Numbered from the stretch's first letter, positions 48,127 to 59,801 are shown. The stretch: 64,000 bases of DNA from Prochlorococcus marinus str. MIT 0912 (GCF_027359595.1 NZ_CP114783.1:1054001-1118000), one strand, 5' to 3'. Notes: generated by a model from the sequence alone, not told the origin. A program made the numbers and translations.

Positions 48127-51100
48127 TCATCCAGTATTTCTCATCCCTGCAGCAATACCATTGATGGTCAACAATGCACCACGTAATAATTCACTACGGC
48201 TATATGTACGTGAACTTTGAGTAGAGTCAAGACTCATATCTTCACTAATTGGTGGTTGACGATTCTGATCTCTTAATCGTTTTAGAAGAGCAACTTGTAA
48301 AAAGCCTAAAGGTATAATAGTTCTATTTCTCAGATTAACAGACAATTGCAAAGCGGGATCAGCACTTAATAGTTTTGACTTGTCAGTAATTTCTAAAATT
48401 AATTTCTTAGTCAAGCTATATTCTTTTGAGATAATATCGAAAATGCCAGCGAAAGCATCCCTATTTTCATTACCACCTAAACTAATCATATAATGGTGGG
48501 CAACATCCAAATCAACTTTTGAAAGTGTCATCTCAACTTTAGATATCAACATTCTAAAGAATGGCCATCTCTGATTCAACATTCGCAACATCTCCATTTG
48601 GTCGGGGTCTGTATTTAATTCAGTAGCTAAAGCTGTACCAACCCCAAACCAACTTGGCAAGAGAAAACGACTTTGAGTCCAACCAAAGACCCATGGGATA
48701 GCACGAAGACTTGATAAGTCCTTTGCACCACTCTTTCTTCGCGCCGGACGACTAGAAATTTGCAACTTGCTAATTTCTTCTATTGGAGTAACTACTTGAA
48801 AAAATTGAACCAAATCAGGATTATCGTGTACTAAAGCTCGGTAATGCTCCCTTGAACGAGCTGCAAGTCTGGTCATTAATTCATTCCAGCTTGGCGTAGC
48901 ATCTAATTTGTTAGTAACTAAGCTATTTTGGATAACAGCTGTGGTTACAGTTTCTAAATTATATAGAGCTAATTCTGGAAGACTATATTTTGAGGCAAGA
49001 ACTTCCCCTTGCTCTGTAATCTTTATACGTCCTTGAAGTGTCCCACTAGGTTGAGCCAAAATAGCTTGATAAGCTGGCCCACCGCCTCTTCCTACAGACC
49101 CTCCTCTACCATGAAAAATACGCAATGCTATTCCTTGTCTACTAGCCAGGTCTTGGAGTGCTATTTGGGCCTTATGAATTTCCCAATTACTTGAAAGAAA
49201 ACCAGAATCCTTATTGCTATCAGAATATCCAAGCATAAGTTCCTGAAGCGGTTGTTTTTTCTCTCCTACCCTTGGAAGTAATTCACGATAAACATCTGTC
49301 TGGAGCAGCGACTCCATTACAGAAGGAGCATGTTGTAAATCCTCAACCGTTTCAAATAATGGAACAACGAGAAAATCAGTAGCTCCTAAAGTGGGATCAA
49401 TCAAACCTGACTCTTTAGCTAAAAGAAGAACTTCTAATAAATCTGATGCTGTATGACTCATTGAAATTACATACGAGCGACATATACGAGTACCAAATTC
49501 TTTTTGAAGCCTATGAAGCATATGAAAAACCGAGATGGTTTCTTGAGTACTTTTAGACCACACAAAAGCGGGAGGAATAAGTGGCCTTCGAGTTTTCAAT
49601 TCCTTCATTAACCATTTGACACGTTTTTCCTCTTCCATCGCTCCATACGACTCAGGCAGGTCTAAATAGCGAGTGAGCTCATCCAACGCATCACTATGTC
49701 GTGTGCTTTCTTGCCTAATATCTAAACTAGCCAAGGAGAACCCAAAGATATGAACTTGATTTAATAAAGTATCTAGAGGTTCACACGTAAGATCCGTGCC
49801 AACCAAACTATTTCTAACAAGCTCTAATTCATTCTTTAATTCATCTACAGATCTATAGTGGAGAACCTCATCAAAACTATTATTAGTAGATATTAAAGAC
49901 TTTCCTTCTGGCGAAAATTGCCATCCAGCATCTGCTAGCTGTTTATTACGTAGTTGTGTAAGTCGCAACCTCTCTAATGTATAACTAAGTTTCAAACGAT
50001 AAGGTTCTAGTCGATATCTAGCTGCCCTTTCCTCATAGACTTCAGGAAAGCGAACTCTGTCCATTTCTAAAGACTCTAGCAAAGGGGCACTTACTTGACT
50101 CCATTGCATAGATATACTTAGTTGATCTCTTAACTCTTGAACTGATGCAATATATCGATCCAACATTAATTGTCTTTGATAACAAGCTGTTCTCCATGTG
50201 ATTTCAGGAGTCACAGACGGATTTCCATCACGATCTGAACCTACCCAAGAACCAAATGTGCAAAAAGCCTCATTAGGAATCTCTACGTCAGGATAACTTG
50301 AAGCAAGTGCAGTAGTCAGTCGCCTTCTTAATTGAGGCATGGCATCAAACAAAACCTGCTGAAAATAATGAAGCGCATAGTCGACCTCATCAAGAACAGT
50401 AGGTTTAAATTGATGGAGCTCATCAGTTCTCCACCAAAGTCTTATCTCCTCCTCTAATTGCAACCTAAAGATTTCCTTCTCTGGTTCGGAAATTAGACTA
50501 TTAGATTGAAGCTGCTGCAAAAGAGTGGCTACCCTGCGTTGCTTGTGGCGAACAGTGTGTCTAACTATTTCAGTTGGATGGGCTGTGAAAACAAGACGAA
50601 TATCCATTTCCCTCATCAAAGCATCAAGCTGAGCTGGAGGGACATTCAAGCGACGTAATCGCTCAAATAATTGTGTAAAAGTTGCTGGAGCAGTCTGAGT
50701 GGCTAAAGCCGGAGCGAATGGGTCTATTTTATTATTAATTTTGTCTAACTTCCCTTTTTCTATACTTTCCAAATAACTATCTTCTTCTATACGTTGCTCA
50801 AGAATGTTTACCAACTGAAAATAAAGAGAAAAAGCCCTAGCCGCAGATATCGCTTCAGCTAAATCCATTTCTGTAATCAATTGGACTATTGCCTGTGAGG
50901 AATTATCTTGATTTGACTCACTAGGGTCACTTAATTGTTTTAAACGCAATAATCTCTCTGTCTGATCAGGAGGACATTCACTTTTGAGAACTGTTTTCCA
51001 AAGATCCTCAACCAGTTCAAGTCTCTGTTGCAATAAATATCCAGGATCTTGCTCCTCAACGAATCCTGTCGAGTCATTAGAGATGTTTTCGTTAGAAGGA

Positions 51101-51147
51101 TTTTTCAACATAAACGTATTATGAGGCAGTTCTACCGACTTAGTCAC
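48127..51147 (-). CDS. ppc: Phosphoenolpyruvate carboxylase
   Basis: PEPC fixes bicarbonate onto PEP to give oxaloacetate, the main anaplerotic step of cyanobacteria. The 1006-residue product has the catalytic [36 protein letters not shown], the [16 protein letters not shown] stretch and [14 protein letters not shown]. The C terminus ends [10 protein letters not shown], the aspartate-sensing end. Its start shares one base with the gshA stop region. Confidence 0.98.
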   Translation of the reverse strand: MTKSVELPHNTFMLKNPSNENISNDSTGFVEEQDPGYLLQQRLELVEDLWKTVLKSECPPDQTERLLRLKQLSDPSESNQDNSSQAIVQLITEMDLAEAISAARAFSLYFQLVNILEQRIEEDSYLESIEKGKLDKINNKIDPFAPALATQTAPATFTQLFERLRRLNVPPAQLDALMREMDIRLVFTAHPTEIVRHTVRHKQRRVATLLQQLQSNSLISEPEKEIFRLQLEEEIRLWWRTDELHQFKPTVLDEVDYALHYFQQVLFDAMPQLRRRLTTALASSYPDVEIPNEAFCTFGSWVGSDRDGNPSVTPEITWRTACYQRQLMLDRYIASVQELRDQLSISMQWSQVSAPLLESLEMDRVRFPEVYEERAARYRLEPYRLKLSYTLERLRLTQLRNKQLADAGWQFSPEGKSLISTNNSFDEVLHYRSVDELKNELELVRNSLVGTDLTCEPLDTLLNQVHIFGFSLASLDIRQESTRHSDALDELTRYLDLPESYGAMEEEKRVKWLMKELKTRRPLIPPAFVWSKSTQETISVFHMLHRLQKEFGTRICRSYVISMSHTASDLLEVLLLAKESGLIDPTLGATDFLVVPLFETVEDLQHAPSVMESLLQTDVYRELLPRVGEKKQPLQELMLGYSDSNKDSGFLSSNWEIHKAQIALQDLASRQGIALRIFHGRGGSVGRGGGPAYQAILAQPSGTLQGRIKITEQGEVLASKYSLPELALYNLETVTTAVIQNSLVTNKLDATPSWNELMTRLAARSREHYRALVHDNPDLVQFFQVVTPIEEISKLQISSRPARRKSGAKDLSSLRAIPWVFGWTQSRFLLPSWFGVGTALATELNTDPDQMEMLRMLNQRWPFFRMLISKVEMTLSKVDLDVAHHYMISLGGNENRDAFAGIFDIISKEYSLTKKLILEITDKSKLLSADPALQLSVNLRNRTIIPLGFLQVALLKRLRDQNRQPPISEDMSLDSTQSSRTYSRSELLRGALLTINGIAAGMRNTG

Positions 51148-52286
51148 TAATAGGTTGAATTCATTTGAATGAAATTAGTCTCCTCTCGTTCCATTTCACT
51201 AATACCATGCTGAAGCAAAGACTGAATTGATTCTCCCTTGGAATAAGAATTAAGCCATTTCATTGATTGATTTCCGTTTGTCAAAACAGATTGAATGGGT
51301 TGAAGTAACTCAAACATATCAAGCTCCTTAGCTAAAGGAGTTACATCTAGAAGAAGTTCTTTTATCCAATCACGACAGTTGATTTTTTTTCCATTTTTCC
51401 AATGAGATAAATTTGCATCAAGGCTAGATTTAGCTGAAATCAAATCATTTTGATCTGCCAATAAAGCCAGCTCTTCTTTTGTTTTAGAGCTTGCTTCAAT
51501 TGGATCAAATTTTTTCATATTGTTTTTTAGATTAATAATTCTAAGCTCAAGTAACGCAGTAATAGCTAAAAGCAAATCAACATCAGCTACCAAATCACAT
51601 ATCCTCAGCTCCAATCGATTTAGGACATGAGGCCTTTCGGGACCATTTGGTCTTACTGATGTCCACAAATGTCTTTCATTTTGCATTTTGCCTCGAGCTA
51701 GCTGATCTTCAACCCATGTCACATATTCTGCATGATCCACGAACATTGGAACATTGGAGGGCGTTTTGGGGAATTGAACCCATCTTTGAGAATGTGCACC
51801 TGTTGCATGTCCGTCTAAGAAAGGAGAACTAGCACTTAATGCAAGAAATAATGATGCCTCACATCTAACCAAGCGAAGGGCCGAAAAAAGTAAGGACAAA
51901 TTTTCAATACCTAAATTGATGTGAATGCTTGCTGTTACAACATTAGTTCCATAGTTTTTTTCTATAAATGAGTGATAAGAATTTTCTGAATCTGACCTTT
52001 CAAAGACTTTTGTATTACCAAGACTAAGTGTGCTTCCAGGAAGAATTGTAAGTTTTTGGCAATCAAGCCACTTCCTAAGTTTTTGTCTTGGTAGTAAAAG
52101 TGCATGTTTTAAAACTGCATATCTTTGGTCTGGAACAGTTATGTACTCAAGGTTTCTTTGATCAGGTTCTTTAACAAAATCTGATAAATCTTCAGTAATA
52201 GCGGATGCAACACCTACATTTTCACCAGAGTATGTGCCAGTAAAAAGCTCCACTTCAAACCCCTTTAACAGCATAAAGTTGCTCAT
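51147..52286 (-). CDS. gshA: Glutamate-cysteine ligase, cyanobacterial type
   Basis: GshA makes gamma-glutamylcysteine, the first step to glutathione. The 379-residue product matches the cyanobacterial/alphaproteobacterial-like family with [10 protein letters not shown] at the start, [12 protein letters not shown], and [20 protein letters not shown]. The ATG 52284-52286 overlaps the trpE stop (ATGA), so I prefer it to the upstream start at 52307. Confidence 0.92.
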   Translation of the reverse strand: MSNFMLLKGFEVELFTGTYSGENVGVASAITEDLSDFVKEPDQRNLEYITVPDQRYAVLKHALLLPRQKLRKWLDCQKLTILPGSTLSLGNTKVFERSDSENSYHSFIEKNYGTNVVTASIHINLGIENLSLLFSALRLVRCEASLFLALSASSPFLDGHATGAHSQRWVQFPKTPSNVPMFVDHAEYVTWVEDQLARGKMQNERHLWTSVRPNGPERPHVLNRLELRICDLVADVDLLLAITALLELRIINLKNNMKKFDPIEASSKTKEELALLADQNDLISAKSSLDANLSHWKNGKKINCRDWIKELLLDVTPLAKELDMFELLQPIQSVLTNGNQSMKWLNSYSKGESIQSLLQHGISEMEREETNFIQMNSTY

Positions 52287-53803
52287 AAGTCGTGGGGAAC
52301 TAAGCAAGCTAAAGCAGTAAACATCCCTTTCGCTTTATTTAAAGTTTCTTGATACTCATTAGAAGGAATCGAATCTGCAACAACCCCTGCACCAGCTTGT
52401 ACTTGAACAGTAAAATCATTTTTCTTGGTCTTACGAACAATCATTGTTCTTATGGTAATAGCTGTATTCAATGCTCCATTTAAATCTATAGACCCATAAA
52501 CACCTGAATAAGGCCCTCTTCGTTGTTTTTCTAATTTATTGATTAGCTGCATTGCTCTTATCTTTGGGGCTCCACTAACTGTCCCAGCGGGAAAAGATGC
52601 AATCAATAAATCCCAAACATCCTTGTCTTTTTTCAAAATGCCTTCAACCTCACTAACTATGTGCATTACATGCGAATACTTTTCAATAACCATTAATTCT
52701 TTTACAAAAACACTCCCCGGAGTACAAACTCGACCTAAATCATTTCGACCTAGATCCACTAACATCACATGCTCAGCTCTTTCTTTGGGATCTTTTAAAA
52801 GATCTTTCTCTAGAGCTTCATCCTCCAAATCATTTTCTCCTCTAGGACGTGTACCTGCAATTGGTCTCAAACTTGATTGAATGCCCTTTTCTGTTTGTTG
52901 GGCCTTCACCATTACCTCTGGACTTGAACCAATAAGTTGCCAGTCTCCAAAGTCAAAAAATGCCATAAATGGAGAGGGGTTCACCATCCTCAGGCTTCGA
53001 TACAATTCAAAGGGGTTTTGCATAACGGTCGACTCAAGTTTTTGACTAAGAACTAACTGAAAAACATCACCTTGTTTAATAAATTCTTTTGCAGCTTCGA
53101 CACTTTGTTCAAATTCACTTTTTGACGTCTGAATGTTTATATCAATGGACCTATTAGCTTTTTCATCCCACTTTAAAGACTTTATTGGCTTTAAAGGAGC
53201 AGCCATTAAATCTTCAAGTTCATTAATTTGTTCACAGGCAATTTCATAAGCTTTATGAGAAGAAACTCCATCACTTAAATTTCCATATGCAATAGCTGTT
53301 ATTAAACGTTTAACTTGATCAAAAATAAGAATTTTATCCATAAACATCCAAATACCATCAGGTAAGTCTTGATCCGATAATTCATAGGTAGGTACTGAAG
53401 TCTCAATCCATTGAATTAGTTCATATCCCCACATGCCAAAAAGTTGTCCCAGTTGTGGCAACCCAGTCAAAGAAACAGATTTGTAAGGCTGAAGCATTTT
53501 CCTGATTATTTCAATTGGATTTCCAAAAAACTTTTCTTGTTTTCCATTTCTCCAACATCTAGTCAATTCATTGCCCCTTACAACCACCTTCCAGAGAGGA
53601 TCTGATGCCACTACACTCCACCTACCTATAGTTTCTCCACCTTCTACTGATTCAAGCAAGACTCCAGGAGGTCCATCATTACCAACTTTTAGCCAGGTTG
53701 TAAGAGGAGTTTCTAAATCTGCAGGCCAACTTTTTGCCAAAGGGATATAGTTGGCCCCTTTGGACGCTGATAAAAGAAATTCTTCCTTATCTAAACTAAG
53801 CAT
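52283..53803 (-). CDS. trpE: Anthranilate synthase component I
   Basis: TrpE converts chorismate to anthranilate with ammonia from TrpG. Chorismate-binding motifs are clear: GDVFQLVLSQKLES, IAGTRPRGENDLEDE, LVDLGRNDLGRVCTPGSV, HVMHIVSEVEG, FPAGTVSGAPKIRAMQLI and GPYSGVYGSID. The ATG at 53801-53803 (MLSLDKEEFLLSASKG) gives 506 residues; an upstream TTG at 53824 is less likely. The feedback-site Ser is probably LLESVEGGE. trpG is not adjacent. Confidence 0.95.
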   Translation of the reverse strand: MLSLDKEEFLLSASKGANYIPLAKSWPADLETPLTTWLKVGNDGPPGVLLESVEGGETIGRWSVVASDPLWKVVVRGNELTRCWRNGKQEKFFGNPIEIIRKMLQPYKSVSLTGLPQLGQLFGMWGYELIQWIETSVPTYELSDQDLPDGIWMFMDKILIFDQVKRLITAIAYGNLSDGVSSHKAYEIACEQINELEDLMAAPLKPIKSLKWDEKANRSIDINIQTSKSEFEQSVEAAKEFIKQGDVFQLVLSQKLESTVMQNPFELYRSLRMVNPSPFMAFFDFGDWQLIGSSPEVMVKAQQTEKGIQSSLRPIAGTRPRGENDLEDEALEKDLLKDPKERAEHVMLVDLGRNDLGRVCTPGSVFVKELMVIEKYSHVMHIVSEVEGILKKDKDVWDLLIASFPAGTVSGAPKIRAMQLINKLEKQRRGPYSGVYGSIDLNGALNTAITIRTMIVRKTKKNDFTVQVQAGAGVVADSIPSNEYQETLNKAKGMFTALACLVPHDL

Positions 53804-53864
53804 GACTGCATAATGGCAGCCCAATATATAGATTTAAAGGGGGCAAAAGTCTAAATTTAATGTC

Positions 53865-54290
53865 TTATGCATCGTAAGTTTTTTTCCCGCTAAATTTCAA
53901 ACTTGCTGGATTGGGATTTTCTCCAATGCGTCTATTATTGTAACCCTCTTTCAAACGACCTTCATTGGGCTTCTCAGAGAAAACACCATCTTTTGGGAAA
54001 AGTAATTCTCTATCCCCACCAGGATAGATTCTATATATTTTACTTGTTTCAATTCTTGGTTTAAATCCCCTTAATTGAGTATTCAAAGCAAAACACTGTT
54101 CTTTTCTAGCAAAATACATAAGATTATCACCCTCATGCATGACAGCAGCTCCTCCAGTTGGAAGTTCAAAAACCTCAGACGTTTTGCTTGTCCATGTAAT
54201 TGCATATTTTTCTTCGGTTTCAGCAGAGTTTAATAATCCACCAGTGCTCCCAATGTGCTTTGGCAGTGTTCCAGGTAATACTTCGGTCAT
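53865..54290 (-). CDS. psaD: Photosystem I subunit II (ferredoxin-docking)
   Basis: PsaD is the stromal subunit that docks ferredoxin and holds PsaC. The 141-residue protein has [53 protein letters not shown] and the C-terminal [10 protein letters not shown]-like [19 protein letters not shown]. It is followed after 61 bases by trpE on the same strand. Confidence 0.98.
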   Translation of the reverse strand: MTEVLPGTLPKHIGSTGGLLNSAETEEKYAITWTSKTSEVFELPTGGAAVMHEGDNLMYFARKEQCFALNTQLRGFKPRIETSKIYRIYPGGDRELLFPKDGVFSEKPNEGRLKEGYNNRRIGENPNPASLKFSGKKTYDA

Positions 54291-54386
54291 GTTTAAACTA
54301 AATCGACTTATTCTTTATATTTTTTAAATTAGCACTTTATTTTGTGTCTTTTGACTCATTTCACGTCAACTTCACACGCGTCAACA

Positions 54387-55790
54387 TTAATCTTGAAGTT
54401 CAAATTCTTTGAATTCAGAAATAGGAAAGAATATCGTAATTCCTCTATCACGCCTATTTGTAAGACGGCCACCAAGACTTTTCAAAAGCCTTTGAGTCGC
54501 AGCCTGACTCAACTGCAGATTACCCGTAGCTGGATTCCAGCTAAGTACTGGTCCAATTTCTTCATTGGAAACACTTTCTGAAACTTGAGAATGAGTAGTT
54601 GCTGAAAGCTGAGTTAAGATTTGAAGCTTTAGTCTCTGCCCTGCTGGCCTTAATTTCAATGTTAATTCACCACCTGATTGCAATCCACGACTATTCCTGT
54701 CAATAAGACCTGTCAACATTAATTCAAGCCCTTCTGAATCACTCAAAACTTTTGGTAAATCCGGGGTGATATCAAGAATCAATTTCAAACCTTTTCGGTC
54801 TAACTGATTGCTCCACACTGGAGAAAGAATTGTGAGCATTTTACCTAAATCAGTTAAAGCTAAATTAGTTTGTTCAGGCTTACTTCTCTCTAGTTCGACT
54901 GCATTAAAAATTAAACCAAAACGATCAATTTGTTCTGTACATTCAATATCTATTTGCTTCAAACGCATTTCAACAACTTTAGATATATCTTTCTTTCTTA
55001 GAAGAGATCTAATTAAGGTTCTTATTGTCGCCAATGGAGTTCTTATTTCATGTGTTAGAGCCTCTAGCAAGGAGATTTCACTATTTTTCGCATTTAATTT
55101 GTCATCGTTAATTAAATTATCTGGCAAAGGTTGAATATTTAAACTTGGTGCAATGCATGCGAGTCGTTGAGATAGTAAAGGCCAAAATACTTTGGATAGA
55201 TCATCATTGGTTTTCAGCTGTCCCATCTCCCCAAGTGCGTTTCGGAGATTATTTGCTTGTTCAACATTTTCTGTAGTCAATCTGTTATCAAGTAATGTCA
55301 AAAGATCACTCAAAGTCTCAGGATCACTACGCATTAGTAATTTCCTCTCCTGACATTCACCTTCCAAAGCCAAAGCAATTTGGATTTCTGGAGTGATAAC
55401 AATTAGCAATGGGTCATTGCCATCTTCCTCCAAAAGCGTCAAGCGCTCATAGCCAGAAGAATCATTGTGGAAATCCATCGATAATGATTGACTGGGAGGC
55501 AACATTCCCATAGAGGGATTTGTAAGGTTTAACAAATCCTTAGGGGCCCAAACCCAACCTTGAAATTTCTTTAGTAATTTAGGTTCATACAAAGCCGGCA
55601 AAGGAGAAGACAACCATAAACCCCTTGTAAGGTTCATTGGTAGCAAGATGTCTGACTGAAGTGTATCTAGAGCTGCCCACCACATTCTCCTAGCTGCGGA
55701 TTCACTACATTTGGCATGAGGGACCCCTTGGGCCATTCTTTTTTGTAAAGCTTGAATAGTTACTAGAGGCGTGTTCACGAAAACCTCCAA
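54387..55790 (-). CDS. Histidine kinase-like protein with degenerate ATPase domain
   Basis: The 467-residue protein has an unrecognised N-terminal region (~240 residues), then a HisKA segment LLEALTHEIRTPLATIRTL with phospho-acceptor His247, followed by KQIDIECTEQIDRF. The HATPase region is eroded: the N box reads MLTGLIDRNSRGLQ, without the usual Asn-x3-Asn pattern, and the G boxes are replaced by GNLQLSQAATQRLLKSLGGR. It lies next to psaD, an arrangement I recall in picocyanobacteria. It may be a sensor lacking normal ATP hydrolysis. Confidence 0.78.
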   Translation of the reverse strand: MEVFVNTPLVTIQALQKRMAQGVPHAKCSESAARRMWWAALDTLQSDILLPMNLTRGLWLSSPLPALYEPKLLKKFQGWVWAPKDLLNLTNPSMGMLPPSQSLSMDFHNDSSGYERLTLLEEDGNDPLLIVITPEIQIALALEGECQERKLLMRSDPETLSDLLTLLDNRLTTENVEQANNLRNALGEMGQLKTNDDLSKVFWPLLSQRLACIAPSLNIQPLPDNLINDDKLNAKNSEISLLEALTHEIRTPLATIRTLIRSLLRKKDISKVVEMRLKQIDIECTEQIDRFGLIFNAVELERSKPEQTNLALTDLGKMLTILSPVWSNQLDRKGLKLILDITPDLPKVLSDSEGLELMLTGLIDRNSRGLQSGGELTLKLRPAGQRLKLQILTQLSATTHSQVSESVSNEEIGPVLSWNPATGNLQLSQAATQRLLKSLGGRLTNRRDRGITIFFPISEFKEFELQD

Positions 55791-56205
55791 ACCTCATACA
55801 AACCTTTAAATACATTTGATAGATAAAATTTTAAAGGTTGAAAAAGCATAGAAATCAGAGTTGCTACTCTCAAGGGTCTTTAGCCAACTATTTCAAATAG
55901 AGAGATTGAGAAATTCCTAATCTCTGTATTTGAAGGCTAATAAAGTCTCTCAGGACAAATTAAGATCATTTGAGCTGATTCGTCTTTGAGTCTGGATTAG
56001 CAAGGAGTAATGACACCTTGAATCCAACGAATACTAAGAATAACTAACTCAATTAAACTAATGATTAATCCTAAAGTGAGGATTCCTTCCTTTACAAAGA
56101 TGCAAAAACTTAACCTCAAGATGGTATTTAAGTTGTAATCATACCTACATTCAAATATCTATTTTGACTTAATTAATCCTTTAACAAATAATCAATATTG
56201 TTTAA
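55791..56205. other. Intergenic region between rodA and the kinase-like gene
   Basis: 415 AT-rich bases without a clear gene. It should hold the promoter of the minus-strand kinase-like gene. One candidate small frame is listed separately at 55997-56119; otherwise I see nothing. Confidence 0.5.
55997..56119 (-). CDS. Possible 40-residue membrane peptide
   Basis: A TTG-started frame reads MRLSFCIFVKEGILTLGLII and continues to IRWIQGVITPC, one hydrophobic helix with a positive end. The frame is open a further 14 codons upstream without a standard start. Composition fits a small membrane protein, but chance is possible in AT-rich DNA. No known photosystem or cytochrome subunit matches. Confidence 0.28.
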   Translation of the reverse strand: MRLSFCIFVKEGILTLGLIISLIELVILSIRWIQGVITPC

Positions 56206-57480
56206 TCAAAGATTATTTCGTATTGGCTGGCCTCTTCGTGAAACAGATAAACAAAAGCCCAGACTTATAAAATTAACAAATAACGCAGTTCTTCCATAGC
56301 TCATAAAAGGCAATGGGATTCCAGTCACAGGACCAAGTCCAATAGTCATAAATATATTCACCATAATTTGAAAGATAAACATTGAAACTATTCCAATAAC
56401 AATTAAAGATTCAAAATCAGTACGAGCATCAACAGCTATCTTTATTAATCGAACAATTAAAATAAAAAATAAAAATGCTACTAGCAAAGTTCCTAAAAAA
56501 CCTGTCTCTTCTCCAAGAGCACTAAATATGAAATCAGTATGTTGCTCTGGGATGAATTTTAATTTAGTTAATTGACCTTGCATCAGACCTGATCCAAGCA
56601 ATCCTCCTGAGCCAATGCCTATTTTACTTTGAAGCATATGATATCCACCACCTAAAGGGTCTTTGCTAGGATTAAGAAAAAGAATTAGTCGATCTCTTTG
56701 ATAATCTCTTAAAACATTTTCCCAAAACCAAGGAGAAATTTTTGCTATTAATGAATGAAAGAAAATAACAATCAATGTTAGAAATTTTTTTTGATTTGGC
56801 AGAGACTTATAAGACATAAAACCAATTATTGGAATCCATATAAAAAGTCCAAATTGATATAAGTATGATAATAATCCAGTAACCAAAGTAGCCAAAATTA
56901 TAAATGCCCACTCATATGGCATCCCCGACCAATACAACATCCCAAGCAATATGGCTCCAAAGACTAAAGATGTACCAAGATCAGGTTGTATAAAAACCAG
57001 AATCCAAGGTAAAAAAGAAACTACTATGGGTTTAATTAAATGAGATAAATTAGAAAACCTTTTTCGATCTAAAATAGAAGCCAAAACAAATATTAAAGTT
57101 AATTTTGCGAACTCCGATGGTTGAATATTTAATCCTGCAATACTCAACCATCTCTGCGCTCCAAGGGCGGAAGTACCACTAAAATTTACATAAAGAAGTA
57201 CTAGAATAGTAAAAAAATATATTGGCAAGAGAAATCTTCTTAAATCTTGCAAAGGTAATTGAGCTAAAAAATAAACAATTAAAGACCCTATATACGCAAT
57301 AATTGCATGTTGATACCAATGTGTAATTCCAAGATTCCTTTGAGTACTTGCAATTAATACACAAGATAAATGTACTAAAATAAAAGGTACAATCCAAATA
57401 ATAAGATCTGGATCTTTCCAAAATTTCTTGTTTCTAACTATTTTTGAAGTAGATATTTTATTGCGACCAAGCCCAAGCAT
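56206..57480 (-). CDS. rodA: Rod-shape SEDS glycosyltransferase RodA (FtsW/RodA/SpoVE family)
   Basis: SEDS proteins polymerise lipid II glycan strands at the membrane; RodA works in cell elongation. The 424-residue product has ~10 membrane helices and the family signatures LNIQPSEFAKLTLIFVLA, FIQPDLGTSLVF, GSGGLLGSGLMQGQ, FIPEQHTDFIFSALGEETGF and GIPLPFMSYGRTA. Its start is nine bases after the mrp stop, so they share a transcript. Confidence 0.94.
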   Translation of the reverse strand: MLGLGRNKISTSKIVRNKKFWKDPDLIIWIVPFILVHLSCVLIASTQRNLGITHWYQHAIIAYIGSLIVYFLAQLPLQDLRRFLLPIYFFTILVLLYVNFSGTSALGAQRWLSIAGLNIQPSEFAKLTLIFVLASILDRKRFSNLSHLIKPIVVSFLPWILVFIQPDLGTSLVFGAILLGMLYWSGMPYEWAFIILATLVTGLLSYLYQFGLFIWIPIIGFMSYKSLPNQKKFLTLIVIFFHSLIAKISPWFWENVLRDYQRDRLILFLNPSKDPLGGGYHMLQSKIGIGSGGLLGSGLMQGQLTKLKFIPEQHTDFIFSALGEETGFLGTLLVAFLFFILIVRLIKIAVDARTDFESLIVIGIVSMFIFQIMVNIFMTIGLGPVTGIPLPFMSYGRTALFVNFISLGFCLSVSRRGQPIRNNL

Positions 57481-57489
57481 TGCTTTAAA

Positions 57490-58575
57490 TCAATGTTTAA
57501 CATATAAAGAATTACATAAAGTTCCAGCAAGTTCTAAAAATACTTTTGCTGTTATTGACTCTGGAGATGTATGAACGACTGGCAGATCCTTCCCTGTTCC
57601 AGAATAAGTATCTGACTCTATTGGTATCTGAGAAAGTAAAGGGACATCATTTTCCTTGGCTAATTGCTTACCTCCTCCTGAACCAAAAATCTCATATGAT
57701 TTTTGTGGCTGGTCGGGAGGAATAAAATAGGTCATATTTTCAATCACTCCGAGTATGGGAATATTCATTTGTTTAAACATTGCCAACCCCCTTCTTGAAT
57801 CTTGAAGCGATACATTTTGTGGAGTTGTTACTATTACTACACCTGCCATGGGAACTGCCTGAGCCAATGAAAGTTGAGCATCTCCTGTCCCAGGAGGAAG
57901 ATCTACTATTAAAAAATCACGTTCACCCCAAGAAGATTGATATAAAAATTGTCGAATAATTCCATTAAGCATTGGGCCGCGCCAAATCACTGGCTGATTT
58001 TGATCAATTAATAATCCCATTGAAACCATTCCAATTCCGCATGTTTTAATGGGAATAATCTTTTGCTCTGCACCCGAACCACTAACTTCAGGGGTTATGT
58101 CGCTCACTCCAAGCATATAAGGCGTATTTGGTCCATAGATATCAGCATCTAGCAAGCCAACCTTGAAACCCTTTTGACTAAGTGCACAAGCCAGATTTAC
58201 AGCAACAGTACTTTTACCGACACCACCTTTACCGCTACTTATGGCGATAACATTTTTCACTTTTGGTATTGGAGTTAACCCCTGAGGTTGGCCACCATGG
58301 CCTGCTTGACCAATAGGAGACCCCTCAGATGGGGCTGATTCCCCTATCTCAATTTGAACTTCTTCAATATCTTCCAGTGCCTTAATGCTTTCCCTAATAT
58401 CATTTGCTATTTGACCTCTTTGAGATATAGCAAAATTAGGGAGAGTAAGTCTTACAACAATTTTCGGTGGCTTTACTGAAACTATTTCCAGCCATCCAAG
58501 TTCCACAATAGATCGTTCACTTCCGACATCTTTGACTGAACTAAACGCTTTTAAAACCTTCTCGTTGGTTTTCAT
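57490..58575 (-). CDS. mrp: Mrp/NBP35-type P-loop ATPase (ApbC family)
   Basis: Mrp/ApbC proteins carry and transfer Fe-S clusters. The 361-residue product has an N-terminal MIP18-like domain (about residues 20-90), a Gly-rich linker and the ParA-like ATPase with deviant Walker A ISSGKGGVGKSTVAVNLA, LLDADIYGPNTPYMLG and DFLIVDLPPGTGDAQL. The usual C-terminal CxxC after ENM(S/T)YF is missing: the segment reads ENMTYFIPPDQPQKSYEIFG, and no CxxC occurs anywhere. This form is common in cyanobacteria as far as I recall. Confidence 0.92.
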   Translation of the reverse strand: MKTNEKVLKAFSSVKDVGSERSIVELGWLEIVSVKPPKIVVRLTLPNFAISQRGQIANDIRESIKALEDIEEVQIEIGESAPSEGSPIGQAGHGGQPQGLTPIPKVKNVIAISSGKGGVGKSTVAVNLACALSQKGFKVGLLDADIYGPNTPYMLGVSDITPEVSGSGAEQKIIPIKTCGIGMVSMGLLIDQNQPVIWRGPMLNGIIRQFLYQSSWGERDFLIVDLPPGTGDAQLSLAQAVPMAGVVIVTTPQNVSLQDSRRGLAMFKQMNIPILGVIENMTYFIPPDQPQKSYEIFGSGGGKQLAKENDVPLLSQIPIESDTYSGTGKDLPVVHTSPESITAKVFLELAGTLCNSLYVKH

Positions 58576-58754
58576 TCTTAATTTCTATTACATCCGATGA
58601 TAGTCAAAAAATCGATACATATTCCACCTCATTATCCAAAGATATTGCCTTTTATAATAAGTAAAAAATATTCGCAATACAAACTTTTCCAATATTGGTG
58701 TGAAATTTGCATCATTTGAAAGTATTTTTTTAAAGAAAGCAAAATGCAATTAAT

Positions 58755-59801
58755 TTGTCCTCCTCACAAGATCAAGCCAATTTACCGGCAAAAAACTCAA
58801 GAGATCGAGCCAAAACACTTGTTTTAGGGCTTCAAGATGAAATTTGTGCTGGCTTGGAGACTATTGATGGAGAAGGAAAATTCCTAGAAGAATCTTGGGA
58901 GAGACCAGAGGGTGGTGGGGGACGCTCAAGAGTCATGAAGAATGGAAAAATCTTTGAACAAGGAGGTGTGAATTTTTCTGAAGTACATGGCAATGAACTT
59001 CCACCCTCAATCATCAACCAGAGGCCGGAAGCTAAAGGGCACTCTTGGTTTGCGACTGGAACCTCAATGGTTCTTCACCCAAAGAATCCATACATACCAA
59101 CTGTTCATCTTAATTACAGGTATTTCGAGGCAGGACCTGTTTGGTGGTTTGGAGGAGGCGCAGATTTAACCCCCTTCTATCCATATTTATCTGACACGCG
59201 TCACTTTCATTCATGTCATAAAGCTGCATGTGACACAATTAACGAAGATCTTCATAAAGTTTTCAAACCTTGGTGTGACGAATATTTCTTTCTAAAACAT
59301 CGAAATGAGACAAGAGGAGTTGGAGGTATTTTTTATGACTATCAAGATGGATCCGGCTTACTCTATAAAGGACAAAATGCAAATGGGAAGGCCTCTAACA
59401 TTTCAAAAGAGCTAGGGAACTATTCTTTAAATTGGGAAAATCTTTTTTCACTTGCCAAAGCATGCGGGCAGGCATTTCTGCCCTCCTATGAACCAATAAT
59501 AAAAAAGCGAAAAAATCAAAACTTTGCAGCAAAAGAAAGAGAGTTTCAACTTTACAGGCGAGGTAGATATGCTGAGTTCAATTTGGTATGGGATAGAGGC
59601 ACCATTTTTGGATTACAAACAAATGGAAGAACGGAGTCAATTTTGATGTCATTACCCCCTTTAGCAAGATGGGAGTATGGATATAAGCCTGAAGAAAATT
59701 CACGTGAGGCACTATTAACAGATGTATTTACTAAGCCACAAGATTGGTTTACAGATAAATCTTTGGAAGAGAGGTGTTTAACTTATCAAGCCTTGGATTA
59801 G
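58755..59801 (+). CDS. hemF: Oxygen-dependent coproporphyrinogen III oxidase
   Basis: HemF converts coproporphyrinogen III to protoporphyrinogen IX using O2, on the way to heme and chlorophyll. The 348-residue product shows [61 protein letters not shown] and the C-terminal [20 protein letters not shown]. The start appears to be TTG 58755-58757; the nearby ATG at 58744 is out of frame. Confidence 0.96.
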   Translation: MSSSQDQANLPAKNSRDRAKTLVLGLQDEICAGLETIDGEGKFLEESWERPEGGGGRSRVMKNGKIFEQGGVNFSEVHGNELPPSIINQRPEAKGHSWFATGTSMVLHPKNPYIPTVHLNYRYFEAGPVWWFGGGADLTPFYPYLSDTRHFHSCHKAACDTINEDLHKVFKPWCDEYFFLKHRNETRGVGGIFYDYQDGSGLLYKGQNANGKASNISKELGNYSLNWENLFSLAKACGQAFLPSYEPIIKKRKNQNFAAKEREFQLYRRGRYAEFNLVWDRGTIFGLQTNGRTESILMSLPPLARWEYGYKPEENSREALLTDVFTKPQDWFTDKSLEERCLTYQALD

